Below, piece after piece: positions 24,410 to 32,724 of a stretch of DNA of 64,000 bases; the first letter of the stretch is position 1, and every line of letters starts with the position of its first letter. Where the stretch lies: positions 1-64,000 of the forward strand of contig NZ_FOFV01000005.1 of assembly GCF_900111005.1 (NCBI RefSeq), read 5' to 3'. The translations under genes and the position numbers were made by a program. Under the pieces are notes generated by a model that saw only the letters and a list, made by a program, of their open reading frames with translations, was not told the origin of the DNA and made no database searches. This DNA is from Lentzea albida (GTDB taxonomy: Bacteria; Actinomycetota; Actinomycetes; Mycobacteriales; Pseudonocardiaceae).

Positions 24410-25546
24410 TCGTTCCCGCAGGAGGTCGCGCTCCGCCGGGTGTTCGGCCCGGTCGAGCGCGGCCTCCAGCGCTGCCGCCGGGTCCTCGCCGAGCCGGTGC
24501 AGCAGGTCCGCCCGGACGGCGTGGAACAGGTGGTAGCGGTCGAGGTCGAGCGCGTCGACCTCCCGCAGCGCCGCTCGCGGCCCTTCGGTCTCGGCCAGCG
24601 CGACGGCGCGGTGCAGCGCCACGACCGGGCTCGGCGTCATGGCCACCAGCTGGTCGTAGAGCGCGACGACCTGGTGCCAGTCCGTGGGCGGATCGCTGTG
24701 CACGGCGTTGATCGCGGCCTGGAGCTGGTAGGGACCGGGCCGGTTCCAGCGCAGGCAGCGGCGCACCAGCTCCTGCCCCTCCGCCACGAACTCCGCGTTC
24801 CACAACGACCTGTCCTGGTCCTGCAACAGGACGATCCCGCCGTCGCGCAGGCGTGCGTCCCGGCGTGACGCGACGAGCAGCATCAACGCGAGCAGGCCCC
24901 ACACCTCGGGCTCGTCCGGCATGAGCTCCGCGAGCACCCGGCCGAGCCGGATCGCCTCGTCCGCGAGGTCGGCCCTGTCGAGCCAGCCCTCGTTGAAGAT
25001 CAGGTAGACGACGGCGAGCACGGCCTTCAGCCGGTCGGGGAGATCGGCGTCGCGCGGCACCCGGTACGGGATGCGGGCCGCGCGGATCTTGCCCTTCGCG
25101 CGCACGATCCGTTGCGCCATCGTGGGTTCCGGCACCAGGAACGCCCTGGCGATCTCCGCCGTGGTCAGGCCGCCGAGCAGTTTCAGCGTCAGCGCGACCT
25201 GCGCCTGCGTCCCGAGCGACGGGTGGCAGCAGGTGAAGATCAGCCGCAGCCGGTCGTCGGCCACGTCCCCCACCTCCCGCGCTTCCGGTTCGTGGCGCAG
25301 CAGTTCGGCCTGCGCGTGCTTCTCGTGGCCCTTGGCCTCGCGGCGCAGCCTGTCGACCGCGCGGTTGCGGGCGGTCGTGATGATCCAGCCCGCGGGCGAC
25401 GGCGGGACGCCCTCGGCGGGCCAGCGCCGCACGGCCGTGGCGAAGGCGTCCTGCACCGCCTCCTCGGCGAGGTCGATGTCGCCGAGGAGGCGGGTCAGGA
25501 CGGACACCGCACGGCCGTACTCGGCCCGGAAGACCTCCTCGACCAT
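24308..25546 (-). CDS. ECF42-type RNA polymerase sigma factor
   Basis: A 412-residue ECF sigma factor of the ECF42 type. Region 2 is FRAEYGRAVSVLTRLLGDIDLAEEAVQDAF with WIITTARNRAVDRLRRE; region 4 is LTTAEIARAFLVPEPTMAQRIVRAK. A long C-terminal TPR-like extension (GYSRAD-type helices to about residue 380) marks the group. ATG 25546 overlaps the YCII gene stop by one base. The last 30 residues (QQDHADDHHERDQQPHPDR) are low complexity and antisense to CopC, so the original stop was probably lost. ECF42 factors are controlled with YCII/DGPF partners rather than an anti-sigma factor. Confidence 0.9.
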   Translation of the reverse strand: MVEEVFRAEYGRAVSVLTRLLGDIDLAEEAVQDAFATAVRRWPAEGVPPSPAGWIITTARNRAVDRLRREAKGHEKHAQAELLRHEPEAREVGDVADDRLRLIFTCCHPSLGTQAQVALTLKLLGGLTTAEIARAFLVPEPTMAQRIVRAKGKIRAARIPYRVPRDADLPDRLKAVLAVVYLIFNEGWLDRADLADEAIRLGRVLAELMPDEPEVWGLLALMLLVASRRDARLRDGGIVLLQDQDRSLWNAEFVAEGQELVRRCLRWNRPGPYQLQAAINAVHSDPPTDWHQVVALYDQLVAMTPSPVVALHRAVALAETEGPRAALREVDALDLDRYHLFHAVRADLLHRLGEDPAAALEAALDRAEHPAERDLLRERLGRLGGLAAADQQDHADDHHERDQQPHPDRHAT

Positions 25547-25893
25547 CAGCCCGCGATCGGCCTGACCTCGATCGACAACGGACTGAGCACGCCCGCGAGC
25601 CGGCGGCCCCACTCGAGCGCCTCGTCGAGGTCCTCCGCCTGGATGACCGTGAAGCCGCCGATGTGCTCCTTGCCCTCGGTGAACGGCCCGTCGGTCATCA
25701 GCACGTCGTCGCCCTTGGCCTTGAGGACGGTCGCGGTCGACGGCGGGTGCAGACCGACGGCGAACACCCACGCGCCTTTCGCCCGCATCTCCTCGTTCAG
25801 CGCTTCCAGGTTCGCCATGATCGGCCCGAGGACCTCGGGCGGCGGCGCGTCGCCGTCGGGCTGGTAGATGCTGAGCAGGTACTTCTGCGTCAT
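25546..25893 (-). CDS. YCII/DGPF-domain protein, ECF42 partner
   Basis: A 115-residue YCII-related (DGPF) protein. The signature DVLMTDGPFTEGKEHIGGF is complete. These small ferredoxin-like proteins are almost always encoded beside ECF42 sigma factors and are thought to signal to them; the ligand is unknown. ATG 25893 has AAGGAG with good spacing. First gene of the two-gene unit. Confidence 0.92.
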   Translation of the reverse strand: MTQKYLLSIYQPDGDAPPPEVLGPIMANLEALNEEMRAKGAWVFAVGLHPPSTATVLKAKGDDVLMTDGPFTEGKEHIGGFTVIQAEDLDEALEWGRRLAGVLSPLSIEVRPIAG

Positions 25894-25961
25894 CGTGATC
25901 TCCTTTCACCCCTTGTACGAACGCGGGCCGCCCGTTTCGACAACCGTGGCGAATCGAGTTC

Positions 25962-26642
25962 CTAGCGCCGCCAGACCGTGCCGCGGCGTTCGTACTCCAG
26001 CACCGTCTCCGCCCGCTGCGCCACCTGAGCGCCGGCGAACCGCTCCACCAGCCACAGCGCCACGTCCAGTCCCGAGGTGACACCGCCGCCGGTGACCAGG
26101 TCCCCGTCGTCGACCACGCGGGCCTTGACCACGGTCGTGCCCTGGGCGGCGAGGTCGGCCTGGGCGGCGTGGTGCGTGGTCGCGTTGCGGCCGCGGGTGA
26201 CGCCGGCGGCGGACAGGATCATCGTGCCCGTGCAGATGCCGGCCTTGAGCACCTCCGCCCCGGCCAGCCGGCGCAGGAACGCCTGGTCGCGGATCACCGG
26301 GTGCACGCCGGGGCCGTTCGTGTCGGCGTACCCGCCGCCGGGCACCACGAGCACGTCCGCGTCCCGGGGCGACCACCCCGTCGGCACGTCGACCTTGGTG
26401 CCGTAGGTGCAGGTGACGGTACGAGGGCGGTCCATCGACACCATGGTGGTGCGGATGGCGCCGTTGCTGAGCTTGCCCGCGAGGCCGAACACCTCGACGG
26501 GGGCGACGAAGTCCTGCTCCTCGACGCCGTCGAACATCAGGACCTGGACCCGCAGCGGGGACGAGGCCGAGGCGAGGGCGGAACCGGTCGCGGTGATTCC
26601 CAGGGACAACGCGGAGGCGCGCATGAAGGTTCGACGTTCCAT
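25962..26642 (-). CDS. DJ-1/PfpI family protein with Tat signal
   Basis: A 226-residue DJ-1/PfpI protein. The N-terminus MERRTFMRASALSLG is a twin-arginine signal (RR-x-F-M), so export is expected, unusual for this fold. The domain follows: VLMFDGVEEQDFVAPVEVFG, DVLVVPGGG and the nucleophile elbow KAGICTGTMILS with the reactive Cys. Relatives include isonitrile hydratase and GlxA effector domains. Substrate unknown. The ribosome site is weak. Confidence 0.85.
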   Translation of the reverse strand: MERRTFMRASALSLGITATGSALASASSPLRVQVLMFDGVEEQDFVAPVEVFGLAGKLSNGAIRTTMVSMDRPRTVTCTYGTKVDVPTGWSPRDADVLVVPGGGYADTNGPGVHPVIRDQAFLRRLAGAEVLKAGICTGTMILSAAGVTRGRNATTHHAAQADLAAQGTTVVKARVVDDGDLVTGGGVTSGLDVALWLVERFAGAQVAQRAETVLEYERRGTVWRR

Positions 26643-26758
26643 GCTTCAGAGGTCGGACCGGAAACCCGTTCGGTTCCTTGTGGTCCTGTTCGGCGGGTTC
26701 GGGGCGCGGCGAACCCACCCCTCGTCCGCCGGCGAGAGGCGGGGCCGGTTCTCCGAGG

Positions 26759-27049
26759 TCAGTTGTGCACCAGCACGTCCCGCATCGAGACGAGCTGCCG
26801 CCGCATGCGTTCCCGCACCAGGTCGATCACCTCGGTGACGGTGTGACCCTCCGCGTACGCCTGCACCTCGACCCACTTGAGGTCGAGCCGGGCGTGTGCG
26901 TGGATCACGGTCTTGTCCGCGGTCAGGTTGACCCACGCGAAGTCGACCCGGTCCGGCGCGTACCGGTCGAGCGACCCGATCCGCGCGGACGCGTAGTCCC
27001 TGGCCTGCTCGGGGATGGCCTCCGCGAGCGAGACCTGGATGTAGTCCAT
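26759..27049 (-). CDS. Small HPF/RaiA-like protein
   Basis: A 96-residue protein that looks like the N-terminal domain of ribosome hibernation factors (HPF/RaiA): RDYASARIGSLDRYAPDRVDFAWVNL, then a beta strand (VIHAHARLDLKWVEVQAYAEG) and a final helix (VIDLVRERMRRQL). The length fits a short HPF without a dimerisation domain. ATG 27049 has AGGAGG eight bases upstream, better than GTG 27085. The basic ribosome-binding face is less obvious than usual, so the call is tentative. Confidence 0.55.
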   Translation of the reverse strand: MDYIQVSLAEAIPEQARDYASARIGSLDRYAPDRVDFAWVNLTADKTVIHAHARLDLKWVEVQAYAEGHTVTEVIDLVRERMRRQLVSMRDVLVHN

Positions 27050-27165
27050 CGGGGTTGCCTCCTCAAGGCCACGCGGCAGCGCCACGCGGCCTCCTCGAAG
27101 GTACGGTCGCGACCGCGTCGCCGAACCAGGCCTTGGTCCCTACCTCGCAGGACTTTTCGCCGAGC

Positions 27166-27639
27166 TCACGCCTTCGGCACCAACGAGGACACTCGCTCGT
27201 CGAGCTGTTCCGCGGTGGGCGCGCCGGTGAGCAGCTCCACCGAGCCGTCCGCGCGCACGAACGCGAACGTCGGCTGCGCGGTGACGCCGAACCGCTTCCA
27301 CACCGCCCCGTCGAGGTCCGCCAGGTGCGGGAACCCGGTCATCTGGTGGTCGCTCACGAACTTCTTCATCGCGTCGAGCTGGTCCTCCGCCGCTACGCCG
27401 ACGAACTGCACCTCCGAGTGCTTCTTCGCGATCGCCGCGACCGTCTTGGCCTCGGCGTTGCACGACGGGCACCACGGCGTCCAGAACCAGAGCACGGCGG
27501 GATGCCCGACGAGCTTGTCCCCGCGGAACTCGGCGCCGTCGAGCGTCGTCGCGGTGAACTGGAACCTCTCCGGCGCCGGCGCCTTCTCCGCGCAACCGGC
27601 GAGCAGCAGGATCCCCAGCAGCAGTCCGAGGACGCGCAT
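27166..27639 (-). CDS. TlpA-like thioredoxin lipoprotein
   Basis: A 157-residue exported thioredoxin-fold lipoprotein. The lipobox is LLAGC (C16). The redox motif is W-C57-P-S-C60 in VLWFWTPWCPSCNAEAK, and the cis-Pro loop is VTAQPTFAFV. It likely transfers electrons outside the membrane. It lies six bases after the CcdA-like gene, which would reduce it. Confidence 0.92.
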   Translation of the reverse strand: MRVLGLLLGILLLAGCAEKAPAPERFQFTATTLDGAEFRGDKLVGHPAVLWFWTPWCPSCNAEAKTVAAIAKKHSEVQFVGVAAEDQLDAMKKFVSDHQMTGFPHLADLDGAVWKRFGVTAQPTFAFVRADGSVELLTGAPTAEQLDERVSSLVPKA

Positions 27640-27645
27640 CGGCCC

Positions 27646-28437
27646 TCACCTCCTGCCAGGGCGTACGGCCTTGCGCCTCCTCCGGTTCAGCCACCACAGC
27701 CCTGCCACGCCGAGCGCCCCGACGAACGGCCACGGCCCCAGCGCCCCGACGACCTGCACCAGCGCGTTCTGGAACCGCCCGATCCCCTGCACGACCGGGT
27801 CGACAGGACTGCCGCCGGCGAGGAACAACCGCAGCTCGTAGACGCCGTAGTACGTCACGTACGCACCTACGACCACGAGCACGACGCCACCGATGCGACC
27901 GACGTGCGGGAGCACCTTCCTGATGCGCGGCGCGACCGCCGAACCCGCGACCGCCAACACGGTGACGACCAGCCCCATCCCGAGCGCATAAGCCAGAAAC
28001 GCCACCACGCCCGTCTGCAGCGACGCACCCACGACGGCAAGAAACGGCCCGATCGCGCACGAGAGAGAGGCGACGGCGAACGCAACGCCGTACCCGTACA
28101 TGGACCACAAGCTCTTCGGCGCCGCCTGCAACTTCGGCAACCGGACGTAGAGGTCCTTCCCCAGCAGCAGGAGCACACCGACGACGACCATCACGAGCCC
28201 GATCACGACCGTCACGAACGGCAGGTAGCGCTTGAGCGTGGCCGCCACGGGCGACACCAGAAGGCCGAACGCGCCAAAGAAGGTGACGAATCCGGCCGTC
28301 ATTACCAAACCGGACATAAAGGCTCTCATTGGGCTGTCCCGCGCCACCAACGCCAAATAGGCGGGCAGCATCGCGAATCCGCACGGGTTGACCGTGGCCA
28401 CCATTCCCGCGACGACCGCGAGCGCGAGCTCGTTCAC
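27646..28437 (-). CDS. CcdA/DsbD-type membrane thiol transporter
   Basis: A 263-residue membrane protein with about six helices of the CcdA/DsbD-beta family, which moves electrons from cytoplasmic thioredoxin to exported thiol proteins. The two redox cysteines sit in VNPCGFAMLP and LSCAIGPFLAV. GTG 28437 begins the first helix directly. No ribosome site: TAGCCT lies seven bases upstream, giving a leaderless mRNA. Operon with the TlpA-like gene. Confidence 0.9.
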   Translation of the reverse strand: MNELALAVVAGMVATVNPCGFAMLPAYLALVARDSPMRAFMSGLVMTAGFVTFFGAFGLLVSPVAATLKRYLPFVTVVIGLVMVVVGVLLLLGKDLYVRLPKLQAAPKSLWSMYGYGVAFAVASLSCAIGPFLAVVGASLQTGVVAFLAYALGMGLVVTVLAVAGSAVAPRIRKVLPHVGRIGGVVLVVVGAYVTYYGVYELRLFLAGGSPVDPVVQGIGRFQNALVQVVGALGPWPFVGALGVAGLWWLNRRRRKAVRPGRR

Positions 28438-28444
28438 GGCCTTG

Positions 28445-28454
28445 AGGCTAGAGT
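28445..28454. promoter_or_regulatory. Overlapping divergent -10 elements, CcdA/DedA
   Basis: AGGCTAGAGT holds TAGAGT on the plus strand (28449-28454, six bases before the DedA GTG) and TAGCCT on the minus strand (28450-28445, seven bases before the CcdA GTG). The two -10 hexamers share their TA. Neither gene has a ribosome site. This is the second compact bidirectional leaderless promoter in the window. Confidence 0.6.
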
Positions 28455-28460
28455 TGCGAC

Positions 28461-29144
28461 GTGCCGATCGAACAGTGGCTCGAAGCCATTCCACCCCTGC
28501 TCGTCTACGCGATCGTGGGCCTGGTGATCGGCTTCGAGTCGCTCGGCATCCCACTACCGGGCGAGATCGTGCTGGTCACGGCATCACTGCTGGCATCGCA
28601 GCACGACGACCTGAGCCCGCTGTGGATCGGCGTCTGGGCGACCGGGGGCGCCATCATCGGCGACAACTTCGGCTACCTCATCGGCCGCCGGGGCGGCCCG
28701 AGGCTGTTCGCGTGGATGGGCCGCAAATTCCCCAAGCACTTCGGCGAAACACAGCTCGACCACGCCCGCCGCGTGTTCCAGAAACGCGGCGCGTGGGCCG
28801 TCTTCTTCGGCCGGTTCGTGGCACTGCTGCGCATTCTCGCCGGCCCGCTCGCGGGCTCGTTGCACATGAACTACGGCAAGTTCCTCGTGGCGAACGCATT
28901 GGGCGGCGTCGTGTGGGCGGGCGGCACCACCGCGGCCGTGTACTACCTCGGTGTGGTGGCGGAGAAGTGGTTGAAGGGCTTCTCGTACGCGGGGCTGGCG
29001 ATCGCCGTGGTGTTCGGGATCGCCGGGGTGTTCGTGGTGAAGCGGCGGCTCGCGAAGGCGGCCGAGAAGGTGGAGAAAGCCGAGAAGGGCGAGAAGTCGG
29101 GGGCGTCGGGGACGTCGGTGGAGGACGAGGCCGCGGCCGTTTAG
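28461..29144 (+). CDS. DedA family membrane protein
   Basis: A 227-residue DedA protein. FESLGIPLPGEIVLVTA carries the acidic residue and Pro motif; FFGRFVALLRILAGPLAG carries the G-R-x-x-x-x-x-R motif, and GDNFGYLIGRRGG is also typical. The C-terminus is a Lys/Glu-rich tail (KVEKAEKGEKSG). It shares only the fold with the DedA gene at 226. Start GTG 28461 from a bidirectional promoter. The tail ends next to a repeat-rich intergenic region. Confidence 0.9.
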   Translation: MPIEQWLEAIPPLLVYAIVGLVIGFESLGIPLPGEIVLVTASLLASQHDDLSPLWIGVWATGGAIIGDNFGYLIGRRGGPRLFAWMGRKFPKHFGETQLDHARRVFQKRGAWAVFFGRFVALLRILAGPLAGSLHMNYGKFLVANALGGVVWAGGTTAAVYYLGVVAEKWLKGFSYAGLAIAVVFGIAGVFVVKRRLAKAAEKVEKAEKGEKSGASGTSVEDEAAAV

Positions 29145-29154
29145 GGGCGCCGGT

Positions 29155-29199
29155 CCTGGGGGCGCTGATCCTGGGGGCGCTGATCCTGGGGGCGCTGGT
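29155..29199. repeat. 15-bp tandem repeat, three copies
   Basis: CCTGGGGGCGCTGAT is repeated head to tail at 29155 and 29170, and at 29185 with one change. It begins eleven bases after the DedA stop. Confidence 0.8.
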
Positions 29200-29231
29200 T
29201 CGGAGGCGCTGGCCTCGAACCGCAGGACGCG

Positions 29232-29269
29232 GGCGCGAGCCGCAGGGCACGGCGCGAGCCGCAGGGCAC
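29232..29269. repeat. 19-bp tandem repeat, two copies
   Basis: GGCGCGAGCCGCAGGGCAC occurs twice without interruption at 29232-29250 and 29251-29269. Confidence 0.8.
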
Positions 29270-29314
29270 GGCGCGCGAGGCGCCGGCGTGCGGGGCGCGT
29301 GGCGTAAGGCGCGA

Positions 29315-29346
29315 GGCGCGCGTGACGTGAGGCGCGCGTGACGTGA
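29315..29346. repeat. 16-bp tandem repeat, two copies
   Basis: GGCGCGCGTGACGTGA occurs twice at 29315-29330 and 29331-29346, then trails into related GGCGCGTGGCG sequence. Confidence 0.8.
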
Positions 29347-29549
29347 GGCGCGTGGCGTGGAGCGCAGGCCGCCAGCCGCAAGGGCGCTCGCCTCAACCGC
29401 AGCCCCCACAACCGATCGCGCCCAAAACCCACACAACCCAACGACTTCGCGCACAACCGCCGAAGCTTCGGGGCTGTACGAAGCTGCCCGCAGACCGCTT
29501 ACCTGTCCGATCTATCCGACACGTCTTGTGGCGCCACGATTACGCGCGG

Positions 29550-29565
29550 TATGGTCTAGACCTTC
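29550..29565. promoter_or_regulatory. DasR-like operator (dre core)
   Basis: TATGGTCTAGACCTTC contains TGGTCTAGACC, the core of the DasR responsive element (consensus ACTGGTCTAGACCACT). The outer positions diverge. It lies 55 bases before the LPMO start. DasR governs chitin and N-acetylglucosamine genes in actinomycetes, which fits the gene. Confidence 0.7.
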
Positions 29566-29619
29566 AATCGCCGCCGCGATGTAACGGGAGTACGCACACA
29601 TCAAGGCAAAGGAACTCAC

Positions 29620-30138
29620 ATGAAGATTGGACGCAGGATCGCGGCCGCCATGGCCGGCGTTCTCGCTGCACCGGTGATCGTCGTGGCTCTCCCGACCGGA
29701 ACGGCGTTCGCACACGGGTACATCTCCTCGCCGCCCAGCCGGCAGGCGCAGTGCGCCAACGGCACCGTGAAGGACTGCGGCGCGATCCAGTGGGAGCCGC
29801 AGTCGGTCGAGGGCCCGAAGGGCCTGCAGAGCTGCCACGCCAACCTGTCGCACTTCTCCGTGCTGAGCAACGACAGCAAGGGCTGGCGGGTCACCAACAC
29901 CGGCCGCACGGTGACGTTCAACTGGGTGTTCACCGCACGGCACCGCACCGCGGACTACGTCTACTACGTCGACGGCCGCAAGGTCGCCACGTTCAGCGGC
30001 AACAACCAGCAGCCGCCGGCCACCGTGCAGCACAGCGTGAACGTGGGCTCGGCCGGCAAGCACAAGGTCCTGGCCGTGTGGAACATCGGCGACACCGCCA
30101 ACGCGTTCTACTCCTGCATCGACATCAACGCGAGCTGA
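29620..30138 (+). CDS. AA10 lytic polysaccharide monooxygenase
   Basis: A 172-residue secreted copper monooxygenase of family AA10 that oxidatively cleaves chitin or cellulose. The signal peptide ends AFA, leaving His32 as residue 1 of the histidine brace; the second brace His is H108 in FTARHRTADYVYY. HGYISSPPSRQAQC is the classic start. Single domain, no binding module. ATG 29620 has AAGGA. The DasR-like site upstream favours chitin as substrate. Its stop abuts that of the convergent DUF1992 gene (TGATCA). Confidence 0.95.
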   Translation: MKIGRRIAAAMAGVLAAPVIVVALPTGTAFAHGYISSPPSRQAQCANGTVKDCGAIQWEPQSVEGPKGLQSCHANLSHFSVLSNDSKGWRVTNTGRTVTFNWVFTARHRTADYVYYVDGRKVATFSGNNQQPPATVQHSVNVGSAGKHKVLAVWNIGDTANAFYSCIDINAS

Positions 30139-30546
30139 TCACCGGCCGCGTGAGGTCCCCTTCCTCTCACGCAGCAGCTCTTCGACGTCGAACGGCATGA
30201 GGTTCAACGGCGGGCCGGACAACGGTTTCCGCAGCGCGTCGAGGATCTTCGCGTTGATCTCGACGATGATCGCGCGCGCTTCCTCGTCGGTCGTGGCCGC
30301 CAGGGCGCTTTCCCTGGCGGTCTCGGCCTGCTTGCGCAGCACCAGGGAAGGGGGCAACCCTGTCGTGCCCTCTTCCTCCCTGACCTTCTTCTTGATCCAC
30401 CAGTCCTCGTCGAGGGGCTCGCCCGCGCCGGGCAGCGGTTTGCCGGCGCTCGGCAGGTCGTCGAACTCGCCTCGTTCCTGGGCCTCGCGGATCTGCCTGT
30501 CGATCCACGACTCGAACCCCGTTCCCGCCGGTTTCCGTTGTGTCAC
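30139..30546 (-). CDS. DUF1992 (DnaJ-homologue C28-like) protein
   Basis: A 135-residue DUF1992 protein. The signature is SWIDRQIREAQERGEFDDLPSAGKPLPG followed by DEDWWIKKKVREEE. Proteins of this family are small, cytoplasmic and of unknown role. GTG 30546 overlaps the pip stop as GTGA, so it is translated with the peptidase. Confidence 0.88.
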   Translation of the reverse strand: MTQRKPAGTGFESWIDRQIREAQERGEFDDLPSAGKPLPGAGEPLDEDWWIKKKVREEEGTTGLPPSLVLRKQAETARESALAATTDEEARAIIVEINAKILDALRKPLSGPPLNLMPFDVEELLRERKGTSRGR

Positions 30547-31460
30547 GGGGAGAACCTCCTGACCGCGGTCGCGATCGCCTCCGTGAAGGCGGGGCTGCCC
30601 TTGTGGCCACTGTCGTCCACGAGGGTCAGCTCGGCGTCCGGCCACGCCTGCGCCAGCGCGTACGCCGTGTCCGCCGGGCAGCTCAGGTCGCGGCGGCCGT
30701 GGATCAGGGCGGCCGGGATGCCGGCGAGTTTCGCCGCGCCGCCCAGCAGGTCGTCCACGAAGCCGTGGTTCGCGTAGTAGTGCGCGATGATCCGCACCAA
30801 CGCGATCAAGTCGGCGGAGGCGCGGTCCGCGAACACGGCGGGTTTGCCGTGGATCTCCAGCGACAGCACCGTGTCCTCCCAGCGGCACCACTCGAGCGCC
30901 GCCTGCTCCCGCACGGCCGGGTCCGGGTGCTCCATCAGGTTCGCGTAGGCGCGCACGACGTCCGGCGCGTCGCCCGCGTGCGCGCTGAACCGGGCCCAGG
31001 CCTCCGGGAAGAACCGGGACACGCCCCGGTAGAGCCAGTCCACCTCGCGCGGTGACGACAGCGTCACCGCGATGAGGATCATCTCCGAGACGCGCTCGGG
31101 ATGCCGCTGTGCGTAGGCGACGGCGAGCGTGGTGCCCCAGGAACCGCCGTACAGCAACCACTTCTCGATGCCGAGGTGCTCGCGGAGCTGCTCCATGTCG
31201 GCGATCAGGTGGTCGGTGGTGTTGACGGACATGTCCGCGGCCGGGTCGCTCGCGTGCGGGGTGCTCAGGCCGCAGCCGCGCTGGTGGAAGATCACGATGC
31301 GGAACTTCTCCGCGTCGAGCGACTTCCGCGCGCCCTTCGCCGGGCTGCCCGGACCGCCGTGCAGGAACACGGCCGGCTTGCCGGCGGGGTTGCCGACGAC
31401 CTCCCAGTAGACGCGGTTGCCGTCACCGACGTCGAGCAGGCCGTGCTCGTAGGGCTCCAT
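30543..31460 (-). CDS. pip: Proline iminopeptidase
   Basis: A 305-residue alpha/beta-hydrolase peptidase (S33) that removes N-terminal proline. Visible motifs are HGGPGSP (oxyanion region), FHQRGCGLSTPH, the nucleophile GGSWGTTLA, the acid in IHGRRDLSCP and the His in DDSGHKG. ATG 31460 gives the family start EPYEHGLLDVGDGNRVYWE. No ribosome site; TACGCT lies seven bases upstream, suggesting leaderless mRNA. Confidence 0.93.
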   Translation of the reverse strand: MEPYEHGLLDVGDGNRVYWEVVGNPAGKPAVFLHGGPGSPAKGARKSLDAEKFRIVIFHQRGCGLSTPHASDPAADMSVNTTDHLIADMEQLREHLGIEKWLLYGGSWGTTLAVAYAQRHPERVSEMILIAVTLSSPREVDWLYRGVSRFFPEAWARFSAHAGDAPDVVRAYANLMEHPDPAVREQAALEWCRWEDTVLSLEIHGKPAVFADRASADLIALVRIIAHYYANHGFVDDLLGGAAKLAGIPAALIHGRRDLSCPADTAYALAQAWPDAELTLVDDSGHKGSPAFTEAIATAVRRFSP

Positions 31461-31514
31461 GGAAACGAGCGTACCGAGCCGCACCGACAAGATCGTCCAG
31501 GTCGGCGCGGCGCC

Positions 31515-32720
31515 CTACCTCGAGGGGGCTGTCCCCCACTCGACACCTCGCGCGCGGGACGCGGCGGCCGCCCACAACGCCACCAGGACCCCGGCCGCGC
31601 CCGCGGCCACCAGGATCGTCCGCGGCCCCAGCACGTCGATCAGCAGACCGCCGGCGACGTACGACACCGCCGCCGCCACACCGATCCCGCCGTAGAAGTT
31701 GCCGAACACCCGGCCCGTCCGGTCCGCGGGCACGAGCCGCTGGACGAGCGTGCTGTGCGCGACGTCCATGGCCGCGATGCCCAGTCCCCGCACGGCCTGC
31801 AGCGCGAACGCCGACGCCACGCCCCACGCCAGGCCGGTGAACAGGTTGCCCGCGCTGCTGATGACGAACCCCGTGACGAGCAACGCGACCATGCTCCACC
31901 GCGCGGAACCCCTGGCCAGCAAGGCGTAGCCCGCCAGCAGGCCGATGCCGACCGCGCCGAGGACGAACCCGGCCACGCTCTCCGACCCGCCGAACACCCC
32001 CATCGTCAACTGCAGCACGGCGACGTCGTCGATGGCGGTGCACGCGACGACACCGCAGAAGCCGGCGAACACGATCCGCAACGGCCTGTTGCGCCAGATC
32101 TCGCTCACACCGGCCTTCACGTCGGTGAGCACCGCCTCCCGCGTCTCCCCCGGCACGACGAGCTTCGGCAGGCGCAGCAACAACAACGCCGACAGGCCGA
32201 ACGACAGCGCGTCCACGAGCAGCACGCCCCGAGTGCCGAGGAACGGCAACAGCAGGGCGGCGAGGAACGGGCCGATGACGTCGGCGCTGTTGGACCCCAG
32301 GCCCAGCGCGGTGTTCGCCTGCGCCAGGTCCTTCTCCGCGACGAGGCTCGGCACCGCGGCCCGCGACGCCGGGATGAAGACCTGCCCGAGCACCGCGCGC
32401 ACGCCCACCAGCGCGAGCAGGAGCGGCAACGGCGGCAACGCCAACGCGATGACCGCCAGCAGGAGACACTGCGCGACCTCGCACACGATCATCACGGTCC
32501 GCCGGTCGAACCTGTCGCTGATCACACCGGTGAGCGGGCTGAGCAACGACGGCGCGAAGTCGCCCACGAGCAACAGCGCCGCCACCGCGATCGCCTTCCC
32601 CAGCACGGACTGCACGTGCACCATCAACGTGACGAGGCTGAGCGCGTCCCCCACAACAGAAACGACCCGTGCGGTGCTGAGCACGCGCAACGGGCCGTTT
32701 TCCTTCAGAAGCGTCAGCAC
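31515..32720 (-). CDS. MFS exporter, EntS-like (MFS_3)
   Basis: A 401-residue MFS_3 protein resembling the enterobactin exporter EntS: SLVTLMVHVQSVLGKAIAVAALLLVGDFAPSLL-type helix 1-2, GVISDRFDRRTVMI in the loop and FIPASRAAVPSLV. GTG 32720 lies four bases after the stop of the siderophore-binding protein, so it sits in that iron-box-controlled operon. That position supports siderophore or metal-chelator export, though MFS_3 proteins also export drugs. Confidence 0.8.
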   Translation of the reverse strand: MLTLLKENGPLRVLSTARVVSVVGDALSLVTLMVHVQSVLGKAIAVAALLLVGDFAPSLLSPLTGVISDRFDRRTVMIVCEVAQCLLLAVIALALPPLPLLLALVGVRAVLGQVFIPASRAAVPSLVAEKDLAQANTALGLGSNSADVIGPFLAALLLPFLGTRGVLLVDALSFGLSALLLLRLPKLVVPGETREAVLTDVKAGVSEIWRNRPLRIVFAGFCGVVACTAIDDVAVLQLTMGVFGGSESVAGFVLGAVGIGLLAGYALLARGSARWSMVALLVTGFVISSAGNLFTGLAWGVASAFALQAVRGLGIAAMDVAHSTLVQRLVPADRTGRVFGNFYGGIGVAAAVSYVAGGLLIDVLGPRTILVAAGAAGVLVALWAAAASRARGVEWGTAPSR

Positions 32721-32724
32721 ACGG

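Larger units (their letters stand above)
29145..29619. other. Repeat-rich intergenic region
   Basis: These 475 bases contain no convincing gene. The first 210 hold three tandem repeat sets, listed separately. The rest falls in GC content toward the LPMO gene and carries the DasR-like site at 29550-29565 and the LPMO ribosome site. Confidence 0.6.
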
